From positions 1 through 34,532 of the forward strand of contig LVLI01000422.1 in assembly GCA_001687465.1 (NCBI GenBank): 34,532 nucleotides of DNA, written 5' to 3'. Shown here piece by piece: positions 17,830 through 28,482 of the stretch; within the stretch, counting starts at the first letter, position 1, and every line of letters begins with the position of its first letter. The position numbers and the translations under genes were made by a program. The notes below the pieces were generated by a model. The model saw only the letters and a list, made by a program, of their open reading frames with translations. It did no database searches and was not told the DNA's origin. This DNA is from Halocafeteria seosinensis (lineage: Eukaryota; Sar; Bigyra; Bicosoecida).

Positions 17830-19119
17830 TCATTGATCGAATTCAATGAGATATGTCAGGTTACACTGATTGACTTGGTATACGATAAATTCGTCATTTC
17901 TCACATTGGATTCACCCGCTTTTGCCCAGGTGCTATCGAACCCGTTAACTGGGAATGATTCCGCACTTGATTTCGGAACGTAAGGGTTTCCTAAAGCCAC
18001 GTCAGCCAAGAACATAAAGCACTTGTCTTCTCTGCTCCCATCCCAGTAGCCATAAGAGTAGTTCAAACTCTTAGTGGAATCGGATGCAAAGTAGAGACCG
18101 TTTCCGAACATTGAACCGGTAAAGTTTGCAGTGGAAGGAGGGTTTACTTGCAGACCGTCCTTTAGAATGCTCAAAAGGTTCGCTTTTTTGGTTCCATGCC
18201 ATAGCTCTCTAACGTTACCAAATCTTTCCGCCGCTAAGTTAAATGATTTGGACATTGATCCAATTTCAATTTTGTATACTTGTTTAACCTTCAAGTGTGA
18301 GCAAACATGGGCATCCTTCCTCGTATCGATGTACTTTTTCTCAATCCGGTTAAATATGGATTGGTCCACTACGTCGATGTCTACATCAAACACCTGTTCG
18401 GCCTGGGGTTTCGGTTTATCGTCCACTTTGCCGTCCTCGGATACTGACTGACCCTTCACAGTTAAAGAGTCAAACGAGATTTCCAAAGAATTCAAAATTT
18501 CGTTTTGTTTCGCGATTCTTTCAGGTGTCCCAAAGAAATTGTCTATATTGAAGCGCATTCCCACATCCTGAGGGATTAAGCGGAAGTACTTGCTGCAGAG
18601 ATCATTAATTGCTGATTCATCTTTCACATCGGCATCGTACTGCTCCTTGATATTTTCCAGCAACTCCCTGGCACGAGTGATAGCTTCCCGTGTCACTATT
18701 CCCAATGGTGTGGTAAAGAGTCCCGTTGCATGATCGTATGTGATTTGAGTATTTTTTGTAATTTCGTGGATGTTCCATTCTACCAAATTGTCGACTAGAT
18801 CTCGAAGAACGGGGTTGTGAATTTTTATTTGGTCCCTCGCCACACTTCTCAATTCCTGGTCTGAAGGAGTAGAAGATACGTCCCCTTGTTTACCTACCGT
18901 AAGCAACTCAGAATACCCTTTCTTCTCTTTCTGACGTTTTTTACTTTCCAAGAACCCGATATCTTTTCCATGGAAAACCTTCTTTTGGGATCCCTTTCCG
19001 ACTCTTCCCCATTCGGTGATAACTGTGTTGTCAGCGAACAATTTGCCCGTCCAGAACTTATTGGAATTGACTCCAACATCCGCTAAGATGAGCCGGATCT
19101 CCTTGATCACTTTGGACAT
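17830..19119 (-). CDS. PARP: WGR-domain poly(ADP-ribose) polymerase
   Basis: A 429-aa single-exon PARP using NAD+ to ADP-ribosylate proteins, probably nuclear and in DNA-damage signalling. Residues about 4-75 are a WGR domain (VITEWGRVGKGSQKKVF). Residues about 95-215 match the helical regulatory domain (TPLGIVTREAITRARELL; FRLIPQDVGMRF). The catalytic domain follows, with the H-Y-E triad intact: H308 (LWHGT), Y343 (GNGLYFAS) and E410 (NDEFIVYQ), which argues for poly rather than mono transfer. No zinc fingers, BRCT or SAP domain are present, so it resembles the short PARP2/PARP3 class. ATG at 19119 (ATGTCCAAAGTG) was chosen because the upstream in-frame codons offer only TTG. It is divergent from the TatD gene, with about 650 bp between their starts. 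Confidence 0.95.
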   Translation of the reverse strand: MSKVIKEIRLILADVGVNSNKFWTGKLFADNTVITEWGRVGKGSQKKVFHGKDIGFLESKKRQKEKKGYSELLTVGKQGDVSSTPSDQELRSVARDQIKIHNPVLRDLVDNLVEWNIHEITKNTQITYDHATGLFTTPLGIVTREAITRARELLENIKEQYDADVKDESAINDLCSKYFRLIPQDVGMRFNIDNFFGTPERIAKQNEILNSLEISFDSLTVKGQSVSEDGKVDDKPKPQAEQVFDVDIDVVDQSIFNRIEKKYIDTRKDAHVCSHLKVKQVYKIEIGSMSKSFNLAAERFGNVRELWHGTKKANLLSILKDGLQVNPPSTANFTGSMFGNGLYFASDSTKSLNYSYGYWDGSREDKCFMFLADVALGNPYVPKSSAESFPVNGFDSTWAKAGESNVRNDEFIVYQVNQCNLTYLIEFDQ

Positions 19120-19775
19120 TGTCACTAGCAATAATTGCAACAGGAGGAAGAGAGAGAGAGAGGAATTTGTCTCCGCAAGGAATTCGTCTCGTCTCGTTTC
19201 CGCAGGATTTATCGAGAGTCCTTATCCACACACACGCACATGTTATCAATTATCCCAGCAATTTTCAACCCATACTTCAACGAAGTCAATGAAGTTGTCA
19301 TTGAATTTTTCCGCTTGTAGTAGCAAACTTCAAATTTTCGCATAGCATACTCCTGCGAAACCAACTTAACTACCTCATCCGCGCATGTGGCCCTGTGTAA
19401 AAGACAGCAGGGGTGAGGAACGAGTTTAAACGTTCGAGGGAGATCACCGTAACTGGAACTCGTGGATACTCAGATGCTGTTTCCCGCTTTCGGAAGCCAC
19501 AAGATCTGTAGTACATTCGCATCGCGTCTTTCATTCAATAAATGTTGAGTTCTCGCTTTATCTCTCCCAATTTAGTAGAAACTTTGATCTATTGGCGACC
19601 AAGCTCTGGTTGGCGACTTCTGAGTGAAGTTCTGACCGAAAAACTTTTCACAGTGAGTATTTCCGGCATACGAATAGTTGTAAAAAGAGTTCAGTATTGT
19701 CAGGAAATGAAAATGTACTAGTTTCCTGGGACATAACGAAAAGTTTACAGAAGTTATAACTTAACATCAGCCAGG
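19120..19775. other. Divergent intergenic region between PARP and TatD genes
   Basis: This is the probable bidirectional promoter region. It has a short GA-rich tract (about 19145-19163). Nothing else was recognised, and no convincing coding frame was seen. Confidence 0.5.
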
Positions 19776-20633
19776 ATGGCTTCTCAAGCAACGAGTTCCC
19801 TGTCGTTTATCGATGCCGGTGTGAATTTGTGCGCCAAGCAGTTTAAGCAAGGCCAATCGGGGCTCATTAAGCGTGCGCAAGACGCCAATGTTAGAGGTTT
19901 AATTACCATTTCGAATGGGTACAAGGACTGGAAACCGAACTTGGGCCATTGTCGACGCTTTTCGAAATTGGAAGGAACTCCAGGAGAATTCCAAGTCAAG
20001 ACAACGATAGGGATACACCCTCACGATGCCAAATCTATGTTCAAGGAAGGCACTTCATTAGACTCGACGATGGCTGAGTTAGAGCAATTATTGGAAGATG
20101 ACGCAACTCGAGGAGATATAGTCGCCGTTGGAGAATGTGGATTAGACTATGATAGAATGTTTAGCCCCGCTGAACAGCAGCGAGAAGTGTTTCGACGTCA
20201 GATTGTCGTGGCAGCCAGGCATAACAAGCCTGTGTACTTGCACGAGCGCAAGGCGCATGAGGACTTCTGGACCATCATGAAGGAGGCTCGAGAGAACTAT
20301 CCAAGCCTACAAGGAATTGTGCATTGTTTCACGGGAGACGAAGAGACCATGCATAAATACCTGTCGCTGGGGCTCTACGTGGGAATTACAGGTTGGATTT
20401 GCGATTCACGGAGGAATCGCCATCTTCTCAAGGCTGTGAAAACGCTGCCAATGGAAAGACTAGTATTAGAAACAGATTCGCCGTTTCTGGCTCCACCTGA
20501 GATTAAGCAAAGGAAGAACGAGCCTTTCTCTTTACCATATATATGTGCGAAAGTGGCAGAGGTGAAGGGAGTGGATACTGATACAATCATGCAGCATGCA
20601 AGGACCAATGCAAAAGATCTGTTCGGACTCTAA
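19776..20633 (+). CDS. TATDN1: TatD-family metal-dependent DNase (TATDN1-like)
   Basis: A 285-aa intronless TatD nuclease (amidohydrolase-type TIM barrel), a 3'-5' DNase with roles in DNA repair and DNA clearance in characterised members. Metal-site residues are visible: HPHD at 81-84 within TTIGIHPHD, E120 (VAVGECGLDYD), H156 (PVYLHERK), H183 (IVHCFTG) and D234 (LETDSPFLAP). The N-terminal FIDAGVNL replaces the D.H.H motif of YcfH-type proteins and is typical of the TatD/TATDN1 branch. The length fits the family. ATG 19776 precedes a Ser-rich N-terminus with no clear targeting signal. It converges with the alpha/beta hydrolase gene, with 260 bp between the stops. Confidence 0.95.
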   Translation: MASQATSSLSFIDAGVNLCAKQFKQGQSGLIKRAQDANVRGLITISNGYKDWKPNLGHCRRFSKLEGTPGEFQVKTTIGIHPHDAKSMFKEGTSLDSTMAELEQLLEDDATRGDIVAVGECGLDYDRMFSPAEQQREVFRRQIVVAARHNKPVYLHERKAHEDFWTIMKEARENYPSLQGIVHCFTGDEETMHKYLSLGLYVGITGWICDSRRNRHLLKAVKTLPMERLVLETDSPFLAPPEIKQRKNEPFSLPYICAKVAEVKGVDTDTIMQHARTNAKDLFGL

Positions 20634-20893
20634 TGCACACAAGTCGCCATATTCTTGAACAATTTAATATTTTCAAACTCTATATGAACTCCAAGGACAA
20701 CGATCCTGTTCATCTACGGCACTACGGGTAGGAGCAACACGAAAATCCAGCGACGCGTAGAGCTTGGTCGACGAGCACAATAATGTTATCGTTACTGGAT
20801 CGGTCTCTCCCCAACCAACGAAGTGGTTCGTTTGGAGGTTTATCTAGGTACCACACTGAGCAAGGATTAGCCCAGAATACTCGCGGGGCTGCA

Positions 20894-22607
20894 TCAGCTA
20901 AACGCAGTACGAACATGGTGCAGCACTGAGTTCCACTCGCTTGTACTAAAATCTCTGTTGTGATGGTCTAAATGAGTAGCAGTCATTTGAAAAATTGCGC
21001 CGTGGTCGTCCTGGGAATTTCCACTCAAGAAATCGAGTTGCGCATGTAGCTGAGTAGCTAAGGGAATGACTCTGTAACCCCGGTTACGCAATAAAGAAAT
21101 AGACCTGTAAATAATACGCTTAAAAAATTGGATGGATAAGAATACATACTTGTCCTGTGGATGAAATGCTATCACCAGATGTCTCCTTTCCGACTGCCGA
21201 CTAGCTAGAAGTTTCTGCCAATGGGGAAGTGTGGCCAGTTCCCATCCTACAACGTATTCAAGCACTATCCATAATGCTTTGCGGGCACCAGTGGCATACC
21301 ATAAAGAGGCATTTTCAGGTCTGCATGCCCATCCTAGCGCATGGAACTGGGCCACGTCGGAAAGATGAGCAAACGTCCTGTCTGCACACACATGAATTCC
21401 ATGGAAGTGCACAGCTGCCTGAACGCACAGGGCACCTCCTATACTATGTCCGAGGATCAATATTTTACTGGAATCAAATTGGAGTCTGTCTCTGATGAAG
21501 GAGACCATTGACCCCGTCTGGATGATTAGACTTTCCCTGGTGGTAAAATAATGATAGCCAGAAAAAGAACCCCAGAGAGAACCGACCAATCGGGACGCCA
21601 ATTTAGACAAGGAGGGACTCGTATCAGATAAATCCAAACGCCCCCCACTTTCTCCCACTCCACAGTAGTTGAAGACAGCTACAGCCAAATTATCTCTCCG
21701 TAAAAGCTGGATTTTATCTATGCTCATGGTTTCGTAAAATTCGCCGTTCCCCAAACTGCAACGTACGGTAGTAATCGAAGGGTTGGAAAAAATCTGACAA
21801 TCATATTCGAGAACTTAACATACCATAGCAGTACTATACCTCGGACCCTCTGAGGATCCGCTCCAAATACCATTGCGTCAATATGTGAGCCATCTGGGCA
21901 CTGAATTGACCACCTGCATATTGTAACCAACAATCAAAATTATTTCTTTAAAACGCATCAGTGAAGAGTTGTGCATCTGCACCCACCTGACCCCGTCCAA
22001 AGATGTCTGTTGCTTGTGTCTGCCTCTGCTTAAACGACTGTATTCTTTTTCCATTAACTCAGCAAAGGGTCCAATTCTGTCATTGAGCCAAGAGTTGCCT
22101 CGTAGAAACCTCACAATAGAAACGGCAGCACGTTGTGCTGGCACAACCGCGAGTCCTATGAAATTATGGAATAAACGCAGCAAAGTCATGGTGATTCCTA
22201 GTGTTACAACAGTTTTCAAACGGAAACCGCCATTGACCAGATAGCCTAGACCGAGTATGAAAAGTCCCATCGGTAGAATCGCTTTCGCTTTCTGCACGAA
22301 ACAAAAAAGCAGCCAATGAAAATCACACTTCCCATTTTTTCCCGAAAGTCTTACGTACCAGTTTTAAGTACTGGTGAAGTAATAACGATCCCACGTCAGC
22401 TAGGCGTACCCTGTGCGTTCGGTTCGTCGTTGGATCCATTGCTGCGTCGTACTCCTCCCCCTCTTCGTCTTCACCTCCGTCAGAAAATGAGTCCTGAGAC
22501 ACGGATCTGGTCAATAGAGGGGCTGATTCCTCGTCCCCTTGCCCTGGGCGTTGATGAGGCTGCTGCTCCTGAGACACCGCCGAGTCATTCAATTGCTGCT
22601 GCGACAT
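20894..22607 (-). CDS. Membrane-anchored alpha/beta hydrolase (5 exons)
   Basis: Exons on the minus strand: 22607-22359, 22291-21987, 21913-21824, 21755-21150 and 21104-20894, joining to 486 aa. The introns are 67, 73, 68 and 45 nt, GT..AG. Residues 1-70 are hydrophilic (Gln/Glu/Asp-rich). Residues about 87-135 hold two hydrophobic segments (ILPMGLFILGLGYLV; TVVTLGITMTLL). The hydrolase fold follows: CLGNGEFYE at 215 acts as oxyanion loop, the nucleophile elbow GHSIGG has S319, the acidic loop HPQDKSI has D416, and a His-rich stretch (ATHLDHH) supplies the base. It resembles large serine-hydrolase-like proteins of membranes (DUF818/CHLPS-type); the substrate is unknown. The 45-nt intron keeps frame either way, but removing it restores the HPQDKSI loop, so I treat it as spliced. 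Confidence 0.85.
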
Positions 22608-23025
22608 GCCTCTTCTTGTAGACACACAACACACGGAGGGTCTGTAAACTTACATCTCCGAGTGAGACTTGTCTTGCGTGCCAACACGTCAAGAAGAGGC
22701 GAATGTAATGGACAACACGCAAGATAAGGTAAAAGAAACTTCAACTTGCCCCCTCTATTGATGGATTGCACGCGATAAATCAAGCTGAATGAAACCAAAT
22801 ACCATGTCTTTGTACAAAAGTGCAGGAAAACATCTCGTATGGTGTAGTCGAAGGTTCATGAAACAAGGAATAGCGATAATAGTGAACTTCACAAAACTCC
22901 AGCTAACCATATGTATATTGGGACTTGATTGTTCCCGAAGCTACCATCAAAGAATGACGCAGAGGAAGCACATAGCTCTTCGCTAACCAGACTATGCGGC
23001 CCTCTAACATGAAAACATTATTTGT
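22608..23025. other. Intergenic region, no gene recognised
   Basis: This lies between the hydrolase start and the FYVE gene's 3' end, both on the minus strand. It holds the hydrolase promoter and the FYVE terminator by position. No motifs were recognised. Confidence 0.5.
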
Positions 23026-24643
23026 TTACGGAAGTAACCCGTATCGACCAGTAGCTAAAGCCTTGGAGGCAAAACACTCTGGCGTACAGAATTCGCCGCT
23101 ATGACATCCAGAATGGGGTCCACATACGAATTCACGTCCACAGTTCACACATTCTGTTACTTCATTGGTGTCCAAACCAGAGGAACTTTGCTGGCCGTTC
23201 GTGGCGCCCCAAGTGTGTGACTGAGAAGCCTTCAACAACGATCGATGCGCTGTACGTTGGCGTTCAAATTCGAAGACATTCATGTCATCACCACACAGCA
23301 TTCGCGTCAACTCGTCTCCAGGCTCTGTCAGATCAGCAACTTTCTTGGATCTTCTGTTCAGTTGTTTATTTGAACCATTGCGCTGAAACGAAGTCGGTAT
23401 CCGCCGATTTGGAGTCCGGGGCTTTCTTGTATCGGCACTCACAGTCCTAGATTCAGAGTAGTGGAAACCAGGACCATCCTCAAGTGCTTCCGTAAGGACG
23501 TGTAGATTAGGGAGCTCATCACGTTCGCACATTTGCTGAGCCCCTTCCGGAGGAGTGAATGGCATCTCTCTACAATACCTACTAAAATGTGTGAAGTCTT
23601 CAGATGTTTGTACACGCTTGACGGCTGGAAATGGGCGATCCTCCTGTCGGAAGCCCGTTTGATTGTCAAACACCTCCTGGGCTTCCTTGCAATTGCGATT
23701 ATACACTTCCACACACATATAGCATACACGAACTCGTGTGACTCTAGCTGGTTTTTCGCCTTGAGATGCCCGACCATCCACTGTCAGAGTCAAAGACTCT
23801 TCATAAGAAGAGGGTGAGCTGCCACCGTTGCTGCACGAGCCACTTTGTTCTGACTCTGCAGAACGACAACGGGCTTTCCCTTTCTCCTGTATAAGATCGT
23901 GTCTATCGAGTCTACTGCTGGTATCCTCAGTCGGTGCTAGCTTCTGGGCTGACGCACTGCACTGGCTATTTCGCCTCGACAGTGGATTTTCGCAAGTCTC
24001 ACCGCAAAACTCAGCATCGCCGTGCCTTCTTCCATCAGGATTTCCTCCATCATCATCGGATGTTGCCTTGTGTAGTCCCTTGTCTAAGGAGCAAGACTCT
24101 GGAAGCCCAATACTCGACCTGGGAGATACTACAGGAAGTAGCACATGTTTCTGTTTAGCACATTTGCCGCAACACAATAATCCGCATGCCCGGCTGCAGA
24201 GAATCAATACATACACATTATGGACGGCCAGTGATTTTTCTTTTTTGGCTCTCCAAAACAAAGAACAGAAGAGTACCCGTTAAGACTTACCAGTGGTGGC
24301 GCCTGCGGAGTAACGAGAAAGTATGTCCGCAAATCAAGCATGCCTGGGATGCATTGTCCGCAACCCATGCCTCATCTCTCCGCGTTAACAATTTCGGCAA
24401 GCGAATGACTTCGTCTTCGCTTCTCTTTCGATTCTTTGACTGTTCGCTTCGATTCTGCTGTTGTTGATCAGTTCCTCCCAAACGTAGTGGAGATAAAGCT
24501 GGAGGTTCAGCTCCGCGGTGTTGCTGCTCACGTCGGGCAGTATTACTCGTGCTCCTCTGGATGCCACCCTCTTCCTGGCCCCCAGTACTGTTGCTGGATT
24601 GCATAATCAACGAACCCAGTGAAGAACTGGTACGAACCGGCAT
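23026..24643 (-). CDS. FYVE zinc-finger protein with a long insertion inside the finger (2 exons)
   Basis: Exons 24643-24291 and 24193-23026 join to 506 aa; the 97-nt intron (donor GTAAGT) splits the signature. Splicing yields RRHHCRACG, the phosphatidylinositol 3-phosphate site. Other FYVE landmarks are WVAD (93-96), C102/C105, C118/C121, C126/C129 and the final RVCYMC pair (C275/C278). The function is probably binding PI3P on endosomal membranes. The loop between the third and fourth Cys pairs is about 145 residues of low-complexity Ser/Asp/Glu-rich sequence instead of the usual roughly 20. The C-terminal third is disordered and ends with a second Cys/His cluster (CVNCGREFVC...CHSGEFC), possibly another zinc site. 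ATG 24643 is the first in-frame ATG. No catalytic domain is visible. Confidence 0.88.
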
Positions 24644-26291
24644 CCTTTCTGGGTGTTCCCACAACTGTTTTTCTTTTTACCGCTGCTTGTTTTGAAGCTT
24701 TGCACGTTTCAGGTTGACCGACTCAGATCAACTGCAAGTCAAAATCAACACATACAGAGTGCATGAACACCACATCCGTCATAAGCGCATCGATAATTTG
24801 CAAGCAAAGGCTAAAACCCGAGAAAAATTACAACCAATGGAGCACAACAACAGCAAAGTCGTCGATCAAAGTCGAGAACACTCCCGGAAAAAAGCGACAG
24901 CGTGGACAAACAAGAAAATAAACAAAAAAACAAGCCAAGAACCACATAAGCACCCACGTTCTGTATACCTTCTCTTGCTCTCACTCCGACATCAACCAAT
25001 GCACCACAACAACTCATTTCAGCGCAATGGAATGCAATACCCTCTCGTCAACTCCGCCCTGATACGGGGCTCGGGCGAGTCGGGAGCCAGCCGCCGACTC
25101 GGGGCCCACTCTAGCGGGGTTATATCAAACCACCCCAGGCTCTTCAACGTACGCATACTCGGTGTCCTCTGCTCCTTCAGAGACGTATACAGGTGGAAAA
25201 GGGAGCATAGGGAAATTACTTCCCTGGGAAACCCCGGAAAGGGCCGTAGCAAGTGCATAAAACTTGCAGTCGAAAGACTTCTTTTTTTCGCACTGGGACA
25301 AAAAGCCGCCACGGAAAAAAAGGGTCTCGGTCATGATTCGTCTTGCTCCTTACCTCTTCTTTGACCCTCTGTTGGCCTATCTTGAAGTAGAGGCACGTGT
25401 CGGACGTCGTGTCCTAACCAAATACACACAATTAAGGTTACCAATAAACTCCAATGCAATATAGTCCAAAAAATGATTGATACTAATGCAATTTTTGATG
25501 TTGAGAATGTCTTATATATTCAACAAATCTCGCACATCTTCAGCTCAAGTCCAATGGGCACTGGAAGATTAGCCGCTCCGTGGTGCGGTGGCCCCGTGCC
25601 TCGGGCGGGGAAAATGCCCCGCCACATGCCATAAAAACGGCCGAAGCGGACCAAGTCATTTCCCGCTTCGGACGCATTAAGTTACCATTAACCCACTTTC
25701 CCCAGTTACATGCCGCATTAAAGCGCATGCTCGGTCGTCTTTTCTCACGAGGAGTCGTTCAGAAGCCTGGAACTGAGTATGGGGTAACTCCTCTCTTGAC
25801 GGGAAGTTACAGAATCGCCAACCTTGTTCCGGAATGGCTGATGTGTAAATTGTTTCGACGTTCTCAGAAAGCAGATGTTCGCACATATGGGATACCATCT
25901 GATGTGCAATCACTGTGTGTATTTAAATTCGAAGCGGGCCTTGCTTGGCGAAAAAGAAAATGTGTGTTGAAGTTGCGAAAAACCTTCTGGTTGTTGTTGA
26001 AGCAGAAAACCATCTTCGCCTAACTTCCGGCGGCAGGCCGCTCTACGTAACTGATACGCGGTTTTAAGTGAAACAGCGTTCTGTTCTGCGAAGTGTATAT
26101 GGTATCTAATGGCTGTGGTACGCTAAACTGACAACATATGTGTTATGGATTCCTTTCCGCAATTCAGCAACGTCTTCTCCTTGCTCCTTCGACCTATGCT
26201 GGAAAAAAGTTGATGACACTATATCACTTTCTCCAATTCCCTCTCTTCTTTCTCCTAAGACTTTCAGAGTTGACGAAGCAAGTCCGTTCCA
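24644..26291. other. Long intergenic region with GC-rich hairpins
   Basis: About 1.65 kb with no gene I can support. Two adjacent perfect inverted repeats occur: GGCGGGG/CCCCGCC (25604-25610 and 25617-25623) and CCGAAGCGG/CCGCTTCGG (25641-25649 and 25663-25671). A TATA-like CATAAAAC (about 25256) and an AATAAA (about 25442) lie 190 bp apart, as in an LTR, but no LTR ends were found. A 216-aa plus-strand frame (24714-25364) and a 147-aa one (25580-26023) show no recognisable family and look like chance. Confidence 0.45.
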
Positions 26292-26989
26292 CTATCCAGC
26301 CGATCTGGAGGTAGCAACGATGTGGCCAAGGACTCCGAGTATCATGACCAAATTACACAGGCTGCTCATTCCGTGCCAAATACCAAAGGATTTCTTTGCT
26401 TCCTTTACCCGTGGATCATTATCGACAGCGTCAGGATCTTCATCCCCAAGCTCTTCTCGAGCATCTAGCCGGCTTTTATGTAAGCTCTCCATTGCTGACT
26501 TGGTGGCTGGTCCCACAAATATCTGCAAAAATACCGAGGAAAACACGGTGAAAACAGTGTCAAACAAAAATCCCTTCCAGCATAGTGTTCCATTGCACAT
26601 ACCATATTTAGAAAAGAAGAGAAGAGCGCTACCCATGCTAGAATCATTGCAATTTTGGCTGAATAGTTGAGCATTTGAACCGACATGCTCACCACCCTGA
26701 AAAAGTTCCGTCCTTCCGGTATCGGCTTGTTGTACAACGCTTGCAAGAAATACGTTAAAACCGTAACGAGGCCACTGAAAGTGCATACTTGAAAGTATTT
26801 AGGGAATAAAAGACTTTGTACTTGTGAAAACGTCTCCCGTGGCAGATTACGAAACAGCAGTATTCCACTGAAGAATGTCATCCATATCGCGGCTCCAAAC
26901 CATGTCGCCACTGTGATGTTATGGAGGGAGTATATTCCCCACTTAGGAGGTACTAGGGAACCTGCATAGTCCTCAAATGACGCCACCAT
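26292..26989 (-). CDS. TMEM205-like membrane protein (2 exons)
   Basis: Exons 26989-26603 and 26522-26292 with an 80-nt GT..AG intron (donor GTATGT, phase 0) join to 205 aa. The TMEM205/DUF4149 pattern is clear: TWFGAAIWMTFFSGILLFRN (about 30-49), then LPRETFSQVQSLLFPKYF, a second helix pair, a GPATKSAM motif after the splice, and a charged loop before the last helix (CNLVMILGVLGHIVA). Four hydrophobic segments are visible. Human TMEM205 is linked to cisplatin resistance and membrane traffic, but the molecular role is unknown. ATG 26989 is well placed. The gene is divergent from the aldo-keto reductase, with a 33-nt palindrome between them. Confidence 0.86.
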
Positions 26990-27140
26990 TGTCCATCAAC
27001 TGAATGTCGCTGTTCCAACTTCAACTTGGCTCGTATTTTCAAAAATCCACACAACTGAATGGCAAGTGACCTCTGTATCCATGGAGCACAGTGACGAACG
27101 TCTTTAGATATCAATCAATAGTGGACGGATATGTCGTGCA

Positions 27141-27173
27141 AAGACTCTTGGTCCAGAGTGGACCAAGAGTCTT
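27141..27173. promoter_or_regulatory. Perfect 15-bp inverted repeat in a divergent promoter region
   Basis: AAGACTCTTGGTCCA (27141-27155), spacer GAG, then TGGACCAAGAGTCTT (27159-27173). It lies in the 388-bp gap between the TMEM205-like and aldo-keto reductase starts, about 150 and 205 bp from each ATG. It could be a dimeric transcription-factor site, a hairpin in a 5' leader, or a remnant of a small inverted-repeat element. Confidence 0.6.
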
Positions 27174-27377
27174 GGAGGAATAAAGGAAAAGTGAAACTTA
27201 AGTTTGTAGGCTACGGAGCCCGAATAGCTTCGCGGAGGTGTGTATTGCCATGTTAGGTTGGATTGCTATAGATAAAAAGTGCATCGTCCGTATGAAACTG
27301 CCGTGAAAAGGCAGATCGATAGATCTGCGGAATGTGCAGTCGTATAGGATAAGAAGCCCATTAAACATCGGTAGAGA

Positions 27378-28462
27378 ATGACGACGGCAGATGGCAAGAT
27401 CCCCCATGTACGGCTTTCCAACGGCGTTGAAATGCCCGTGTATGGCTTAGGACTGAGGTACGTCCGTCTGAATCTACCTTCAAATCAACCCTATAAAGTA
27501 CCATGAACACAACTGCATGATGCAGTCATCATGGGGGATTCAACCCGGAAGCAGTCCACGAGAGCCTCCGACATGGAATACGATTGTATGATACCGCCAA
27601 GAGATATGGCTCCGAAGAGCCATTGGCACAAGCAATATCTTCGTTCAAAAAGGACCAAGGACGTCAAGATCTCCCAGATTCCCTGTTTATCACGTCGAAG
27701 CTATGGTGCGTGACTCTGTTGTCGATGTAGAACATTGGATTGTTCTGATTCATGTTCACATGGTACATCCATGCAGGCCTGGAGATGCCAACAATGTTCG
27801 GAAGGCATTTCAGGAATCCTTAGAGCGCCTCGGAGGAAAACTCGATTTGTATTTGGTCCACTGGCCTGGCCCATGGCCTCCCTCAGGCCATCAGGACCAC
27901 CGCCAGCTAGCAGAATTCCGCGTCCAAGTCTGGCGTGAAGTAGAGAAATTGTACGATGAAGGGAGAACGAGAGCAGTGGGCGTCAGTAACTTTCTTAGCC
28001 AACACATGAAGGATCTTTTAGAGTCGGAAGAAGTGTCGATTACTCCCATGCTCAACCAGGTTGAGTTTAATCCTCTGCAATATCCGGAAGCGATCCTTGA
28101 ACAGTGCAAAGCCAACGATATCGTTGTGGAGGGGTACTGTCCCTTGGCAAAAGGCAATGCTCTGGATCATCCAACTGTTACAAAAGTGGCGAATGAAGTC
28201 GGTGCAGATCCTGCAATTGTTCTGTTGCGTTGGTCTCTTCAGCATAATGTATGTTTGCTTCCTTCTTAAATACGCACCGGTACGTCATCCAACGTGCATC
28301 TCTGACTTGCAGGTCATCACCATTCCCAAAACGACAAAACCCGGAAGAGTTGCAGCAAACCTTGAATGCTTCAATATAACGCTTTCTGATAGTCAAATGA
28401 AGGCACTGAATAACATTAATGAAGACTTCCGCGCGACATGGGACCCTACAATCGTCGCTTAG
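27378..28462 (+). CDS. AKR: Aldo-keto reductase (4 exons)
   Basis: Exons 27378-27457, 27526-27705, 27777-28248 and 28313-28462 join to 293 aa; the introns are 68, 71 and 64 nt. This NADPH-dependent carbonyl reductase has the complete catalytic tetrad D49 (RLYDTA), Y54 (KRYGSEE), K85 (ITSKLWPGD) and H115 (LYLVHWPG). Further AKR marks are GVSNF, the NQVEFNPLQYPE block, YCPLAKG, and the cofactor-binding VITIPKTTKPGRVAANLECF created by the last splice. Several family signatures (SKLWPGD, QHNVITIPK) appear only after intron removal, which supports the model. The last roughly 30 residues include DFRATWDP. The substrate cannot be named. The stop is only 20 bp from the stop of the convergent ZIP gene. 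Confidence 0.95.
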
Positions 28463-28482
28463 GAGGGAAAGCCCAGCAGCGA

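Noticed and set aside
24714-25364. 216-aa plus-strand open frame
   Set aside because: Low-complexity, basic composition without any recognisable domain; it begins in the FYVE gene's upstream region and has no conserved motif.
25250-25450. Solo LTR (TATA-like box and AATAAA 190 bp apart)
   Set aside because: No TG...CA ends, target duplication, primer-binding site or pol fragments were found nearby.
25580-26023. 147-aa plus-strand frame and an opposing 62-aa frame over the GC-rich hairpins
   Set aside because: No family recognised; the open frame is explained by GC-rich, stop-poor sequence.
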